Source: Cymodocea nodosa
Lineage: Eukaryota > Streptophyta > Magnoliopsida > Alismatales > Cymodoceaceae
Assembly (NCBI GenBank): GCA_036874045.1
Contig: CM072337.1
Location: 7,440,001 to 7,504,000 of the forward strand
Length of the DNA stretch: 64,000 nucleotides
Direction of reading: 5' to 3'
Part shown: positions 44,561-55,545 of the stretch, piece by piece
Layout of the letters: every line of letters begins with the position of its first letter
Numbering within the stretch: the stretch's first letter is position 1
Program-made: the position numbers and the translations under genes
Notes under the pieces: generated by a model
The model's database searches: none
What the model saw: only the letters and a program-made list of their open reading frames with translations
Told to the model about the DNA's origin: nothing

Positions 44561-46808
44561 ACTTTTTCTTGGTACGCAATATTGTTGAGGACCAAGTTCA
44601 TTAAACGCATATTTCTTCTTTTTGTTTAAAAACAGTTTAACATTATCATTTACATTCTTATTAGTTGTAAGTACTATAGACTTATCATTAGTATCATACT
44701 TACTTATAGCATTATTGCTCTTATAATCATTCTTTTTGTTTTCAGATGTAGTATAGCCAAGAGCAAACTGATTTTTATCAGATGTTAATTTATTTTGGTC
44801 ATGCTCATACATTTCAGTAAGTTCATACCAAGATTTTGTATTGTATTTGAATTTTCAGTATATACAAAATCTTTTTCTACACAAGAATTTTTAGATTTAT
44901 CACTTGCAGAATGAGTAATTGGTCTAACACTAGTGTTTTGAATTACATGCTCGAGTTTCTGAATTTTCAATTTACTACAATTGTTTGAAATTTTAGAAAC
45001 ATTAGAAACTAAATTTCTAGAATAAGAAACAAGACTTTTAGAAACATTAATAGTCATGTTAGAAGTACATTTAGACAAATCACATTGATTTATATTATTA
45101 CTGCATGATTCATCCTTTGAATTACCTACTTCTACGTATTTATTACCTTGTTTCATGGTAAAAGGAATTTTAGTCTTAGATTTACTTGAACTGCAACTAA
45201 TAAATCCTTTATTGGCTTTGAGATTCAGGGTATTCAAGATAATTAAATCCTAAGGCATATTTATATGACACCGCAAGGGTACTAGTTAGTTTGTCTAACT
45301 TAGTTTAACTTTAATTTCATTTCTCAATGGTAGAATTTAAATCTAGCTCTCTCATTTTTAATTTATCAATCTCTAACTCAAGATCATTTATATTTTTTCT
45401 CAAGATTTCATTTTCAAATTCTATCTTTAATTTTTCAACATTTGTATTCTATATTATTCATGCAAGACACATTCATTAAATCTAAATTTATGCAAATCTC
45501 TAGCATGATTTTCATTATCACATTTAAACTTTTCTAAAGTAGTAGACAGGAAACAATTTTCTTTTTCCACAATGGATAAAGAGTTTCTAATATTCTTATT
45601 TTCCAATTTACAAACTTTAAGTTTTTGTAATAATGCATGATAAGCACATAAAATTCATCAAAGTTAAAATCTGAATGACTTTCAGGATCAGATATTACCT
45701 CAAACTCATCTACCATGAAGCACACATGAGCAACATCTTCTAACTCTTGTTCATCTTCTGAATGTGAAGATTTTGATGATGATTCCTCAGATTCAGACTC
45801 TTCAGACGTGTCATCCCAAGTGACCTTCAAAGCTTTTTTCTCGTAAAACTTTTTCTAAGTTTTCTGAGCCGTCTTCTTCTAATTTGTCCTACTTTGCTTT
45901 TCATTTTTCCTTATAGGACAATCTGGAGAAAGACGTCCAGGTTTCTTACAATTGTAACATACATACTTTCTAGATGAAGAATTCTTGTCATTTAGTGATT
46001 TTGATGTTGAGGGTTTATCATCTTTGTTCCTTTGCTATTTCCTAGCTTTCCATGCTTTCTTGAATTTCCTAGTCAGCAATATCAACTCCTCGTCAGAATC
46101 AGTAGATATATCAGAATCTGAATTAATTTCGAAGGCTATTTCTTTCTTCATTTTTAGTTTATTTTGACTCAGTGATTCATTTAATTAAACTTCATAAGCA
46201 ATTAAGTTTCCTATAAGTTCATTCATGGTATAAACATTTAAATCTCGTGATTCCTCAATTGATGTTACTTTCTGAGACCATTTAAAACTTAGGGATCTGA
46301 GAATTTTCCTCACCAAATCCTTCTGTTCAAAATTCTTTCCTAAGCATTTTAAAGAGTTTATGATATCAAAAAATCTGGAAAACATCTCAGAAATACTTTC
46401 ATCTACATGCATCTTAAAGAGTTCATACTTATAAATCAACATGTTTATTTTAGTCTCTTTAACTTGACAAGTACCTTCATATGAAACTTCTAATGCATAC
46501 CACACCTCATAAGCAGATTTATATGCCGACACTTTACTGAACTATTCATAACTCAATTCACAAAATAAAATATTTAAGCCCTTAGCATTCACAGTTTCAT
46601 TTTCTTTTTCAATAATTGTCTAAGAATTATAAGGGGGAGATAACAGAGTATATGGTTTGGAAATCATGAACCACAACTTATGATCTATACTTTGAAGAAA
46701 AATAGTCATCCTATATTTCCAATATTCAAAATGTATTCCATCAAATAAAGGAGGATGATTAAGATTTTGGCCTTCATATAAAGAAAAATTACCATTTCCA
46801 GTAACCAT
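44561..46808 (-). pseudogene. Copia gag (element 1)
   Basis: The ATG at 46808 opens NGNFSLYEGQN and FDGIHFEYWKYRM. A stop follows (46620), then 46185-46532 with YKSAYEVWYALEVSYEGT and LRSLSFKW. The zinc knuckle reads CYNCKKPGRLSPDC, with Arg for the metal-binding His. An acidic Ser/Asp-rich stretch (45534-45830) and a Ser/Asn-rich spacer up to the protease follow. Paralogous to 33205-35347. Confidence 0.8.
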
Positions 46809-46994
46809 CTTACCTTAGATTTTTCAACCTATTTGATTTTAAACAATCTAAAAACTTTAAAACATCTTGAGCCTTAAATCAAGAAAGTTAAACGTATGCT
46901 CAGATATTAATATCTATTTAAAAAAAAGGAAGGCAGAATAAGTAATGATATTAAATAAGTTGGTATCGATTTTATATCGAAGATTATTAACGAA

Positions 46995-47006
46995 ACTCTC
47001 ATACCA
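46995..47006 (-). other. Copia primer-binding site of element 1
   Basis: TGGTATGAGAGT on the minus strand, two changes from TGGTATCAGAGC, 2 nt after the LTR end. Confidence 0.8.
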
Positions 47007-47008
47007 CT

Positions 47009-48279
47009 TGTAGGATCGTATGGCTACACAAGAGCGGGGTGAATTGTGCATTTCAATATTTTCGAATATAATTGAAACTTTAAAACTCAAAAACAAGTCG
47101 AGACATTGTTTTCATAAAATCATTTTTATTCAAGGTTTCAATTACAATATACAATTCAATTCTCCTCAAAAATTGTAGATGCAATTATATCTCGATACCA
47201 TGTATCATCTAAACAATTTCATAACTACAAACAGAGAAAACTAATTTACGGAATTTAAAACATTTCTCCCTGTTTGAGATCTTTCTTCTTCTTCTTCTTC
47301 TTTTTCTCTTTCTTCTTCAACAATTCTTCAGTGACGAATATCTTCTCTTTTTATGCTTCACTGAATTTGCTTTCTTCTGATACTTTAAATCTTCAGTGAC
47401 GTAAATCTTACCTTTTCTACTTCACTGAATTTGCTTCCACTTTATACTTCAAATCTTCAGTGACATATATCTTACCTTTTTATGCTTCACTGAATTTGCT
47501 TCCACCTAAGAGATTTTCCCAGAAGAGGTGTTTTTGATCCTTGAAATGATTTTCGTTTCATGTGCAAGAATAGTTTGATCCTTGAAAAGATTTTTCGTTT
47601 TGCGTGCAAGGATAATTTGATCAACGAGAATTCTATGCCTTTTATACTGTATCTTCATTTCATGCATATCCTCCATGTTTAATCATTACCAGTTTTCCAC
47701 TTCTTCATGTCTTTTCTTTTTCCTTCATCGAAATACACATGTTCTGACCCATGTTTACATTTCGAATTTTCTTTAATCATCAGTCCTAGATCTCTGAAAA
47801 ATTTCCTGCAAAATAAACTTTCTCGTCCAAAATTTTTCATCAATGTAATAAGAAGTCGTTACTTTAATGTTAACTAAACGAGTAACACAAGTATATATAT
47901 AACTTAACGTTTCTAACTTAACGAGTTCCTCATGTGCCAATTCACGTGACTAGTACTGTAGCTAACTCAACGAACTAAGTCTGTGGTGTTATGCTAACTC
48001 AATGAACCATCTCCATTGTATTACGATAACTCAACGAACTAGTGAAAAACAAATGTTTTTATAATAAGAATTTTACCACATGCAAAAATAACAACTTAAG
48101 TTTATAACGCTAACCTAACTCAACTTAGTATAATTTCAGATCCAATACAGACAAGTATTTATATCAATAAACTTTTTCTATATTAATTGATGATTTTAAT
48201 TTCTTTTCACAAGCAATAGTAATTGAGCAAATATGATTATTTTCATTTAGCACACATCATCAAAACAAAATACTCAACA
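47009..48279 (-). repeat. 5' LTR of copia element 1
   Basis: TGTTGAGTATTTTG at 48279 to CCTACA at 47009, 1271 bp. It is shorter than the 3' LTR because about 390 bp are deleted near 48117. It has a local duplication of a CTTCACTGAATTTGCTT / CTTCAGTGAC block (47330-47500). TATAAAAGG is at 47638-47646. Confidence 0.85.
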
Positions 48280-48790
48280 ATTGAATTCTCGTTGATCAGT
48301 TATCCTTGCACACCAAACGAAAAATCTTTTCAGGGATCAAAAACACCTTTCGAGGAAAAGCTCTCAGGTGGAAGAAAATTCAGTGAAGTAGAAAAAGGTA
48401 AGATTTATGTCACTAAAGATTTGAAGTATCAAAAGAAAGCAAATTCGGTGAAGTAGAGAAAGTCAAATATTCGTCAGTGAAGAATTGCTGAAGAAGAAAA
48501 AGAAGAAGAAGAAGAAAGATCTCAAACGGGGAGAAATATTTTAAATTCCACAAATTAGTTTTCTCTGTTTGTAGTTATGAAATTGTATTGTTGAAACATG
48601 GTATCGATATATAATTGCATCTACAATTTTTGAGGAGAATTGAATTGTATATTGTAATTGAAACCTTGAATAAAAATGATTTTATGAAAATAATGTCTCA
48701 ACTTGTTTTTGAGTTTTGAAATTTCTATTATAATCGAAAATGTTGAAAAACACAATTTACCTCTCTCTTTTGTAGTCATACGATCCTACA
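48280..48790 (+). repeat. Inverted 3' half of a copia LTR
   Basis: This is the reverse complement of 47009-47600, beginning at GAATTCTCGTTGATC and ending exactly at the LTR terminus CCTACA. With the neighbouring LTR it forms a large imperfect palindrome. No PBS follows; the sequence goes straight into the gypsy B module. It may be the remnant of a plus-strand copia element. Confidence 0.75.
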
Positions 48791-50011
48791 AGTTTGTTGT
48801 AACTATATAATAATTGAGATTCTAAAATTTTTAACAACTATAACTACTTGAATGTTATATTGAGAATCTTATATAAGATGCTACAAAATTTTACTATTCA
48901 TACAAATCTAGATATAGTATTTAGGTTTTTGTTGAATTTTATGAGTTTAACAGTTTCACGATTTTAAAAAGAAATCAGAATGCTTAACTGAAACTCAGTA
49001 AATTATCTAAAATCCTAAAAGAGCTAAAATGTTGATTTTTGGATTAAATGAAATACATATGATCAAGGATACATTTAATTTGATCGATTAAACTTGTAGA
49101 ATGATTTATGTGTAGATCTTATTAAACTACAAAAAAAGTATGAGCTTATTGATATGGATTCATATTTTTAGTAAATAATAGAAGCAGGATTATATGAGAT
49201 TTGTGTTTTATTGCATCTGTATTAATGAAATGTGTATATATACTGTGTTGAAAAGAAAGAAAAAGGAAAAAAGTGAAAAACTTTGAGAGTTTATTGACTT
49301 GTTTGATCACGAGCCTTTTGTACATGAGCAGATAGGTATGCAAGTATTGTTGACCTGAAAAATGACTCTTTAAATCTGGTAACCTAAGATCCTGATCAGA
49401 TTTGGGATTGTTGACTGAAAGCTCAATACATGGGTACACTAGAAAGCTCTTGTATGATTCAAGCTTTTCAAATTAACTTTTAAAGTACAAATATGCATAT
49501 ACTGTTCTGAAAAGATAAAATATTTTGTGAAATATAGATAACTTTTGAATCAAGTATATTTTATGTTATCTAAGATTATTGAAGTATGAATCTAAAATAG
49601 ACTTTTGAAGTTGTTTATTTGAGATATAATTCATTATTCTCCATGTTTTAATCATATTGAATTAGATTGTGTTTTGATTCGTATGTAGGAAATTTATTCT
49701 GGAAATCATATTGGAAAATTCAGGATAACAGATGTTTGAAAAGTAGAAAAAATAATAATATAATTAACACCTATGTGATGCTAATATATTTTGTATGTAA
49801 TTTACATATGTTTTAAATATATTTGCAAGTTGAAGAGGAGAAAACAATGTTAAAATAGATTACTAAAAAATACATAATATCTATATAGTAATCTAAATTT
49901 ATGTATTCTAAAGAAGAACAAAATGAAGAATTAATTCTAGCAACTTTAGAAAGACCAACTAGTTAGATCTTAGTTTGCTAAGGGACTAGCAAAATTTTAG
50001 TATGGGGGAAG
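48791..50011 (+). repeat. Remaining 3' module of gypsy element B with PPT
   Basis: Homologous to 30160-31396 from TTGTTGTAACTAT through GATCACGAGCCTTTTGTAC and GAGCAGATAGGTATGC to TATGGGGGAAG (50001-50011), the polypurine tract before the LTR at 50012. The preceding capsid ORF and F-box gene are missing. No ORF. Confidence 0.7.
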
Positions 50012-51606
50012 TGTTTAGAATGAAAAAGTGCATAATATTAAGGGTTAAATGATGGTTAATTGCATAATATTTAGCTTATCATATAAGAATTAAGCCATTA
50101 TGTTATAATTGCACTATTATATGCTTTAATGAAAGAATCTACATAATTTCAGGGAATTAACGTTAATTAAGTACATTTCTGAACTGTCGGTGAATTGCAA
50201 GATGGAAAATTCCTAAGTGTCCGAATTTTCTGTTATTTTGGAGAGTTATATTGAATGTACCAGACAGTTATGTTTAAATGCTTAAAGAATATTTTATTAT
50301 TTCCTAGAGTACATGTGTTGAATTTAAATGTTTTATTATGTCACGTGAGATGCACATGTTTGACTCGTTAAATTAGCATAACTGTATGTGTTGAGTTACA
50401 TGCATACACACTAAGGTAACACGTTATGTTAGCAGCTTATTTCTTTATTGCACGTGTTTAAAATGAAAAAGTGCATAATATTAAGGGTTAAATGATGGTT
50501 AATTGCATAATATTTAGGTTATCATATAAGAATTAAGCTATTATGTTATAATTGCACTATTATATGCTTTAATGAAGGAATCTGCATAATTTCAAGGAAT
50601 TAATGTTAATTTAGTGCATTTTTTAACTGTTAGTGAATTATAGACTGTGAAATTCTTAAGTATCCGAATTTTTTGTTATTTCGGAAAGTTATATTACATG
50701 TACTAGACAGTTATGTTTTTAACAATAGAAGAATATTTTATTATTTCCTAGAGTACACATGTTGAAACCTTAATGCATGACTTAAGTGGATTTTCAGTAA
50801 GTTATCTGTTAACTATTCGAAATGCATCTAAGCATCGGATAGTTAGGTATAGATGAGGAGTTAGAAATATCCTTACATACTATAGACTTTTTAGAGGATG
50901 AAGGAGATATGCTAGATGATGTGATTCAAGAAGAATTAAATAGGCAACTAAATTCTGAAACTTTAGAAGAAAGTGAAAGCATAGATATAGAAGTATGTTA
51001 TCATTGTTAGTATTGTGAATGTTTTATGTTTGTTTGATTCAAAAAATAGAAAATAGTTTTACAGTTTACTGAAATTGATTCGTTCGAGATACTTAAAGAT
51101 TTTAATGGTTACTGTTTGAAATATCTGAATGTTAGTGTTGCTTAATGATAAATCTAATCTTAACTAACATTAAAGAGCTTAATTGATGTTATTTACAATC
51201 TGTGGAACCGCCCAATGGTTGGCTGAATTCCTCTGTAATTAACAATATTCAACTAAAAAAATAGGCTCGTGGAATTAACTTAAGTCTACGAGGTTAGTCT
51301 GTTGAGTTAGCCATAACTCCACGAACTTAGTCCGTTGTATTAACTGTAACTCAACAAAGTGCTTACTGAACACATAAATTCCAATATAAAAATCAAAACA
51401 GTACACAATTCTTACTCAATCTCTATGGGATCGACCTATACTTGCACACAAATACAATATACACTGTGCACTTGCAGTTAAAATATAAATTAAAATTAAT
51501 ATCTAATTTGTGTGAAAGGTTGTTTGTTTACTTCTAAAAGTAATTATTGATATAAGTATAAAGACAAATTAAGCAAGTTTAAGAATTAACTTAACAACCC
51601 CAAATA
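50012..51606 (+). repeat. 3' LTR of element B, rearranged
   Basis: 50012-50454 is the LTR start. At 50455 a second LTR start (TGTTTAAAATG) begins, joined at the word GTGTTTA. LTR sequence continues to 50852, is replaced by a pol fragment (50853-50993), and resumes at 50994 to the end CCCCAAATA at 51606. The TATA region is lost. The sequence pairs with 5769-7616. Confidence 0.8.
50853..50993 (+). other. Fragment of pol linker inside an LTR
   Basis: About 140 bp matching 9272-9408 and 63082-63220 (GAGGAGTTAGAAAT, GAGGATGAAGGAGATATGCT, GAAGAATTAAATAGGCAACT). It replaces roughly 1 kb of LTR, which suggests filler copied during double-strand-break repair. Confidence 0.8.
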
Positions 51607-51611
51607 GGTTT
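51607..51611. repeat. 5-bp target-site duplication, right copy (GGTTT)
   Basis: Partner of 5764-5768. Confidence 0.8.
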
Positions 51612-52900
51612 GTTCTTGAATTTCTTCCTCAAAATACTGAATTTGTGTTTATTGGAAATGATCTAGAGATTCCTATATTCTTGTTTCTACTTTTGTCTGT
51701 GGTGGAGAGTAGGCAAAACTCTCCACACTTTTTTCTTATACTTTTTCAATTAATTGCTAAAGAGTCTCTCCCTCTTTAGTGGAATCTGTCGAATCACTTC
51801 TTTTTTGTTCCATATGTTCTTATTCAGCTTCTTCTGTTTCTTCTTCCTCCTGACTACCAATCTACATTGTCACTGTTCCTTTTGATTCTGTGGTAGATTA
51901 GGATGAAGTCAAAGACATAATATATTCTGCCATACTTGTTTCTTCTATTTGTATAGGCTGTAGACTAATTTTAGCCTATTTTTCTTCTTTTCTTTGCTCC
52001 TGCTGCTGCTACTCCTGCTCCTCCTGCTCCTCCTCAAATTCAAATAATAAATCTACAAAAATGGGCTCTGCAAGCCCTACTAATAGTATAGGCTCTAATT
52101 TAATTTCTGCTATTACAATCTCAAACACTATCTCTTTCCCTTTCCTTCTTCTAAATAACTATGTCTGATCTTTCTCTTCCTCCTCTTTTGACACTAAGTC
52201 AACAAAAATGGGCTCTACAAGCCCTCGAACCACAAGTACTAGCTCTTCTTATTTCACTATTTCTATAATTACTGGTCTCGAAGGACCAGCTTCAGTTTCT
52301 TTTGCAACTAGTGATCTAACTACTTCAAAATGTTGTTCTACTTTAATTTTATATTGGGCCTTCAACTTATCTTTGGCCCTTTTCTTGTAGAGTGCATCAT
52401 ATAGTAAATGTGTCTTTGTCACAACCATATCTTCAAAATTTCCTTGGCTATTGGCAACTTTAACAAGCTCTACAAATTCTCTCCATTCCTCTAGCGTCGA
52501 CAACCCCAAAAATGTTGTTCTTTCTAACAACCTTGGCGGTGGAATGGATGGTCCTGGCTACTATTCCTCAGTAACAGATTTTTTAGCAACCGCCTCCTCA
52601 AATACAGGTTCTTCAACTATTTTCCTCTATTGCTCCCTAATTTCCCATTGGGCATGTCTAGCAATGTCTTATAAACCACAATCATGACTTGCACCGAATT
52701 AACTCTAGGGCAACCTCGTTGTTTGGTCTTATTTTCCTTTCTCTATTTACAACCACTTTTGTTGCTACTTTGATTTTCGTTTCCACTATTTGAGGTATTC
52801 TAATATCTAAATTAACCAAAACTTTTCTCCAATAGAAGATATCAGATTCTACCTTTTCTAACTCTTTCTCCTATGTCATGTTCCTAATCTTTTGTCGTGT
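51612..52900 (-). pseudogene. Env-like ORF, N-terminal and middle parts (element C)
   Basis: Homologous to 13170-14470. The open piece is 52249-52530 (KLKAQYKIKVEQ, EAGPSRPVII). The Pro-rich linker lies upstream and the Glu/Gln-rich middle downstream, with many stops. It ends at CAAGAACAAACC, exactly where element B inserted; the continuation is 4879-5763. Its upstream end is interrupted by the solo LTR. Confidence 0.7.
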
Positions 52901-52905
52901 ATGTC

Positions 52906-55128
52906 TATTTGCATTTTCCCATCACTACACTAGAAAAACTTGGATTTGTTACTTCTGTTTTTACTTAGTTAATTTATCTTTATATCTATTATTTCTTTTA
53001 GAAGTAAACAAACAACCTTTAATACAATTTAGATATTAAGTCCAATTTGTACTTTAACTGCAAGTGCACAGTGTCTATTGTATCAGTGTGCAAGTACAGG
53101 TCGATCCCACAGGGAATTGTTGAAGAATTTGAGAACTGTTCATTTGTTAATAATCAAATTTATATATTCAATAAGCTCTCTGTTGAATTACAATTAACTC
53201 AATGGACAAAGTTCGTTGAGTTATGGCTAACTCAATGGAATAACCTCGTGGACTTAAGTTAACTCCACGAACCTATCTTTTCTTTTTAATACTACTATTT
53301 ACAAAGGAATTCGGCCAACCATTGGGCGATTCCACAGATTGTAAATAACATCAATTAAGCTCTTTAATGTTAGTAAACACTAGATTTATCATTAAGCAAT
53401 ACTAACATTCAGATAATTCAAACAGTAACCATTAAAATCTTTAAGTCTTTTGAACGAACCAATTTCAGTAAACTGTAAAACAAAACAAATATAAAACAAT
53501 CACAACACTAACAAAGATAACATTAATCACGATACAACACAAACAATACAACACTCAAATACAACATACAAACATAGATAAATTGTTTTTGGTATTTTTG
53601 TTTTAATATGAACATGGAAATGGGCGAAAGGTGAAATGTAAAGTAATCTCACTTGACAGTAAATACTTTCGACACTACTTGCAACGCGATTACACCACTG
53701 AAAATTAAACCACTTACAATTCTGTCTCCTCTCCCTATAGAATCGCGAGTCTAGAATTGCAAGATAATCTTCTCTTCAGCATACAGGCATCAACCCGAAG
53801 CCAAGGCTAAAAGCTTTACGATCTCCTGAGATATGAGTCGGCACTTGGTGAAAATGGCTTCCCTTCCCGCAATGCGATCACTCTTCACAGTGGTTGTCAG
53901 GCACTGTGTTTGGCTCAGAATCGACCCGACATCAAGAAAGTATTCTCACATACCTCCGATGGTTGGTGATTATGGTGGATATGGTGGTGGTAACGATGGT
54001 TGGTGTGATACTTTGAAGAATCGCCGATACTGTCTGCAGAAAGCTCGGTGCTCCTCCTCTGTATACACTACCCATCCATCGATCACACACACACTTTTTT
54101 TTCTTCTTTTCTTTTATATTTCTTCAATAGTAACTACTTCTGCTTGAATGATCGGTTGGATTTCCTTCATTCATATCAACAGTGATGATTTCTTTTCCCT
54201 TCAACGATTGAATTCCTATGTGATACGTGAGATCGTGGTTTTTCTTCCAACTGTCCTGTTTCTACAACCGCTACAGTGGCATATTAGAAAATAAATAGTC
54301 CGTGGAGTTACAGATAACTCAATGGACTTTCTTCATTGATTTAACTATAAAACACGTGCATAAATTTAACTATCCGATGCTTAGGTGCATTTCGGATACT
54401 TATAAACTTAACTATCCGATGCTCAGATGCATTTCGGATAGTTACAAATAACTCACCGATATATAACTTAAGTAAATCTACCAAATCTCAACACGTGTAT
54501 CAGCAGTTTAATAATAAAATACCCATTTCGAAGAGTTACAGGTTTAACTATCCGATGCTCAGATGCATTTCGAATAGTTACAGCTAACTCATCGAAAATC
54601 AACTTAAGTCACTTTACCAGAACATGACACGTGTCCACAACTATTTTATAAATAAAAATAGATTTCGAAGGGTTACACCTATAATTGTCCGATGCCCAAC
54701 TGCAATTCGGATAGTTATAGATAACTCACTGAAAGTTCACTTAAGTCATGCATTATGGTTTCGACACGTGTACTTCTGGAAATAATAAAATATTCTTTCA
54801 AAACATAACTATTCGGCAATATAAACATAACTATCCGACATGTTCAGTCTGTTAAACATAACTGTCCGAAATATGTTCGGTATGTTAAACATAACTGCCT
54901 GAAATATCAGAAAATTCGAATACTTAAGAATTTCACAGCCTACAACTTACCGATAGTTCAGAAATGTACTAAATTGGCATTAATTCCCCAAAATTAAGCA
55001 GATTCTTCAATTAAAGCATATAACAGTGCAATTATAACATAATGGCTTAATTCTCATATGATAAGCTAAATATTATGCAATTAACCATCATTTAACCGTT
55101 AATAATATGCACTTTTTCATTCTAAACA
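52906..55128 (-). repeat. Solo gypsy LTR (type II) inserted in the env-like ORF of element C
   Basis: It starts TGTTTAGAATG at 55128 and ends GCAAATA at 52906, 2223 bp, with the G-box/hairpin array and a TATA box (54112-54118). The 5 bp on each side read GATAT (55133-55129) and GACAT (52905-52901) on the minus strand, a target duplication with one transition. The env-like frame resumes across it, so internal sequence and one LTR were lost by LTR-LTR recombination. A PBS-like word is inside its end (52917-52932), as in element A. Confidence 0.8.
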
Positions 55129-55133
55129 ATATC

Positions 55134-55545
55134 ATTCCTCTAACTCTCTAAGAAATCTCGTAGTGTCAATTGCTTCCCAGAATTCTGGCATCATCTTTGA
55201 TCTTCATGGTGTGACGGAACGGAACGGAATGATTTTGATCTCTACTGTTCCAAGTTCTAAATGATTTTTATGGATAATGCCCCAAATCCTAAGTTTTAGT
55301 ATAAATAAACCCTTAGTTTTTAGTAGGTAATTGAGTCATTTTTCCATGCAAAATCTCGCTCTCTCACTCACTTCTCCATGGAGTTACAGTTTACTCCACG
55401 AACTAAGTTCGTGGACTTAACTACAATACTCTGTTGAGTTACAGTTAACTCAACAAAGTAAGTTCGTTAACTTATCCTAGACTCAACGAAGTAAGTTCAT
55501 TGAGTTGAGCGTAACTCAACGGACCTCTAACGACGCCAAAAAACT
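55134..55545 (-). pseudogene. Start of internal region and env-like ORF of element C, pol deleted
   Basis: Only TGGCGTCGTT of the PBS remains (55529-55538). It is joined directly to the palindrome spacer that normally follows integrase, so the zinc-knuckle ORF and all of pol are gone. The env-like ORF starts at 55207 (context ATGAAGATCAAAGATGATGC) and is cut after about 25 codons by the solo LTR. Confidence 0.7.

Larger units (their letters stand above)
35538..48279 (-). mobile_element. SIRE-like copia element 1, complete structure
   Basis: 5' LTR 47009-48279, PBS, gag, protease-integrase-RT-RNase H (copia order), noncoding module, env-like ORF, purine tract, 3' LTR 35538-37084. Size, domain sequence and an extra ORF behind pol fit the SIRE/Maximus lineage. 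The 5' LTR lacks about 390 bp found in the 3' LTR (36530-36920). All ORFs carry stops except the protease-integrase stretch, which is open for 508 codons. Confidence 0.85.
5769..51606 (+). mobile_element. Gypsy element B with everything nested inside it
   Basis: Element B is bounded by type I LTRs 5769-7616 and 50012-51606, which share distinctive variants such as AAGGGTTAAATG near the 5' end. Its own internal sequence is 7617-15964 (PBS to just past the env-like ORF) and 48791-50011 (end of the 3' module and PPT). The capsid ORF and F-box gene expected between these are missing, and 15965-48790 is a later layer. The GGTTT duplication shows that B inserted into an older minus-strand element. 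Confidence 0.75.
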
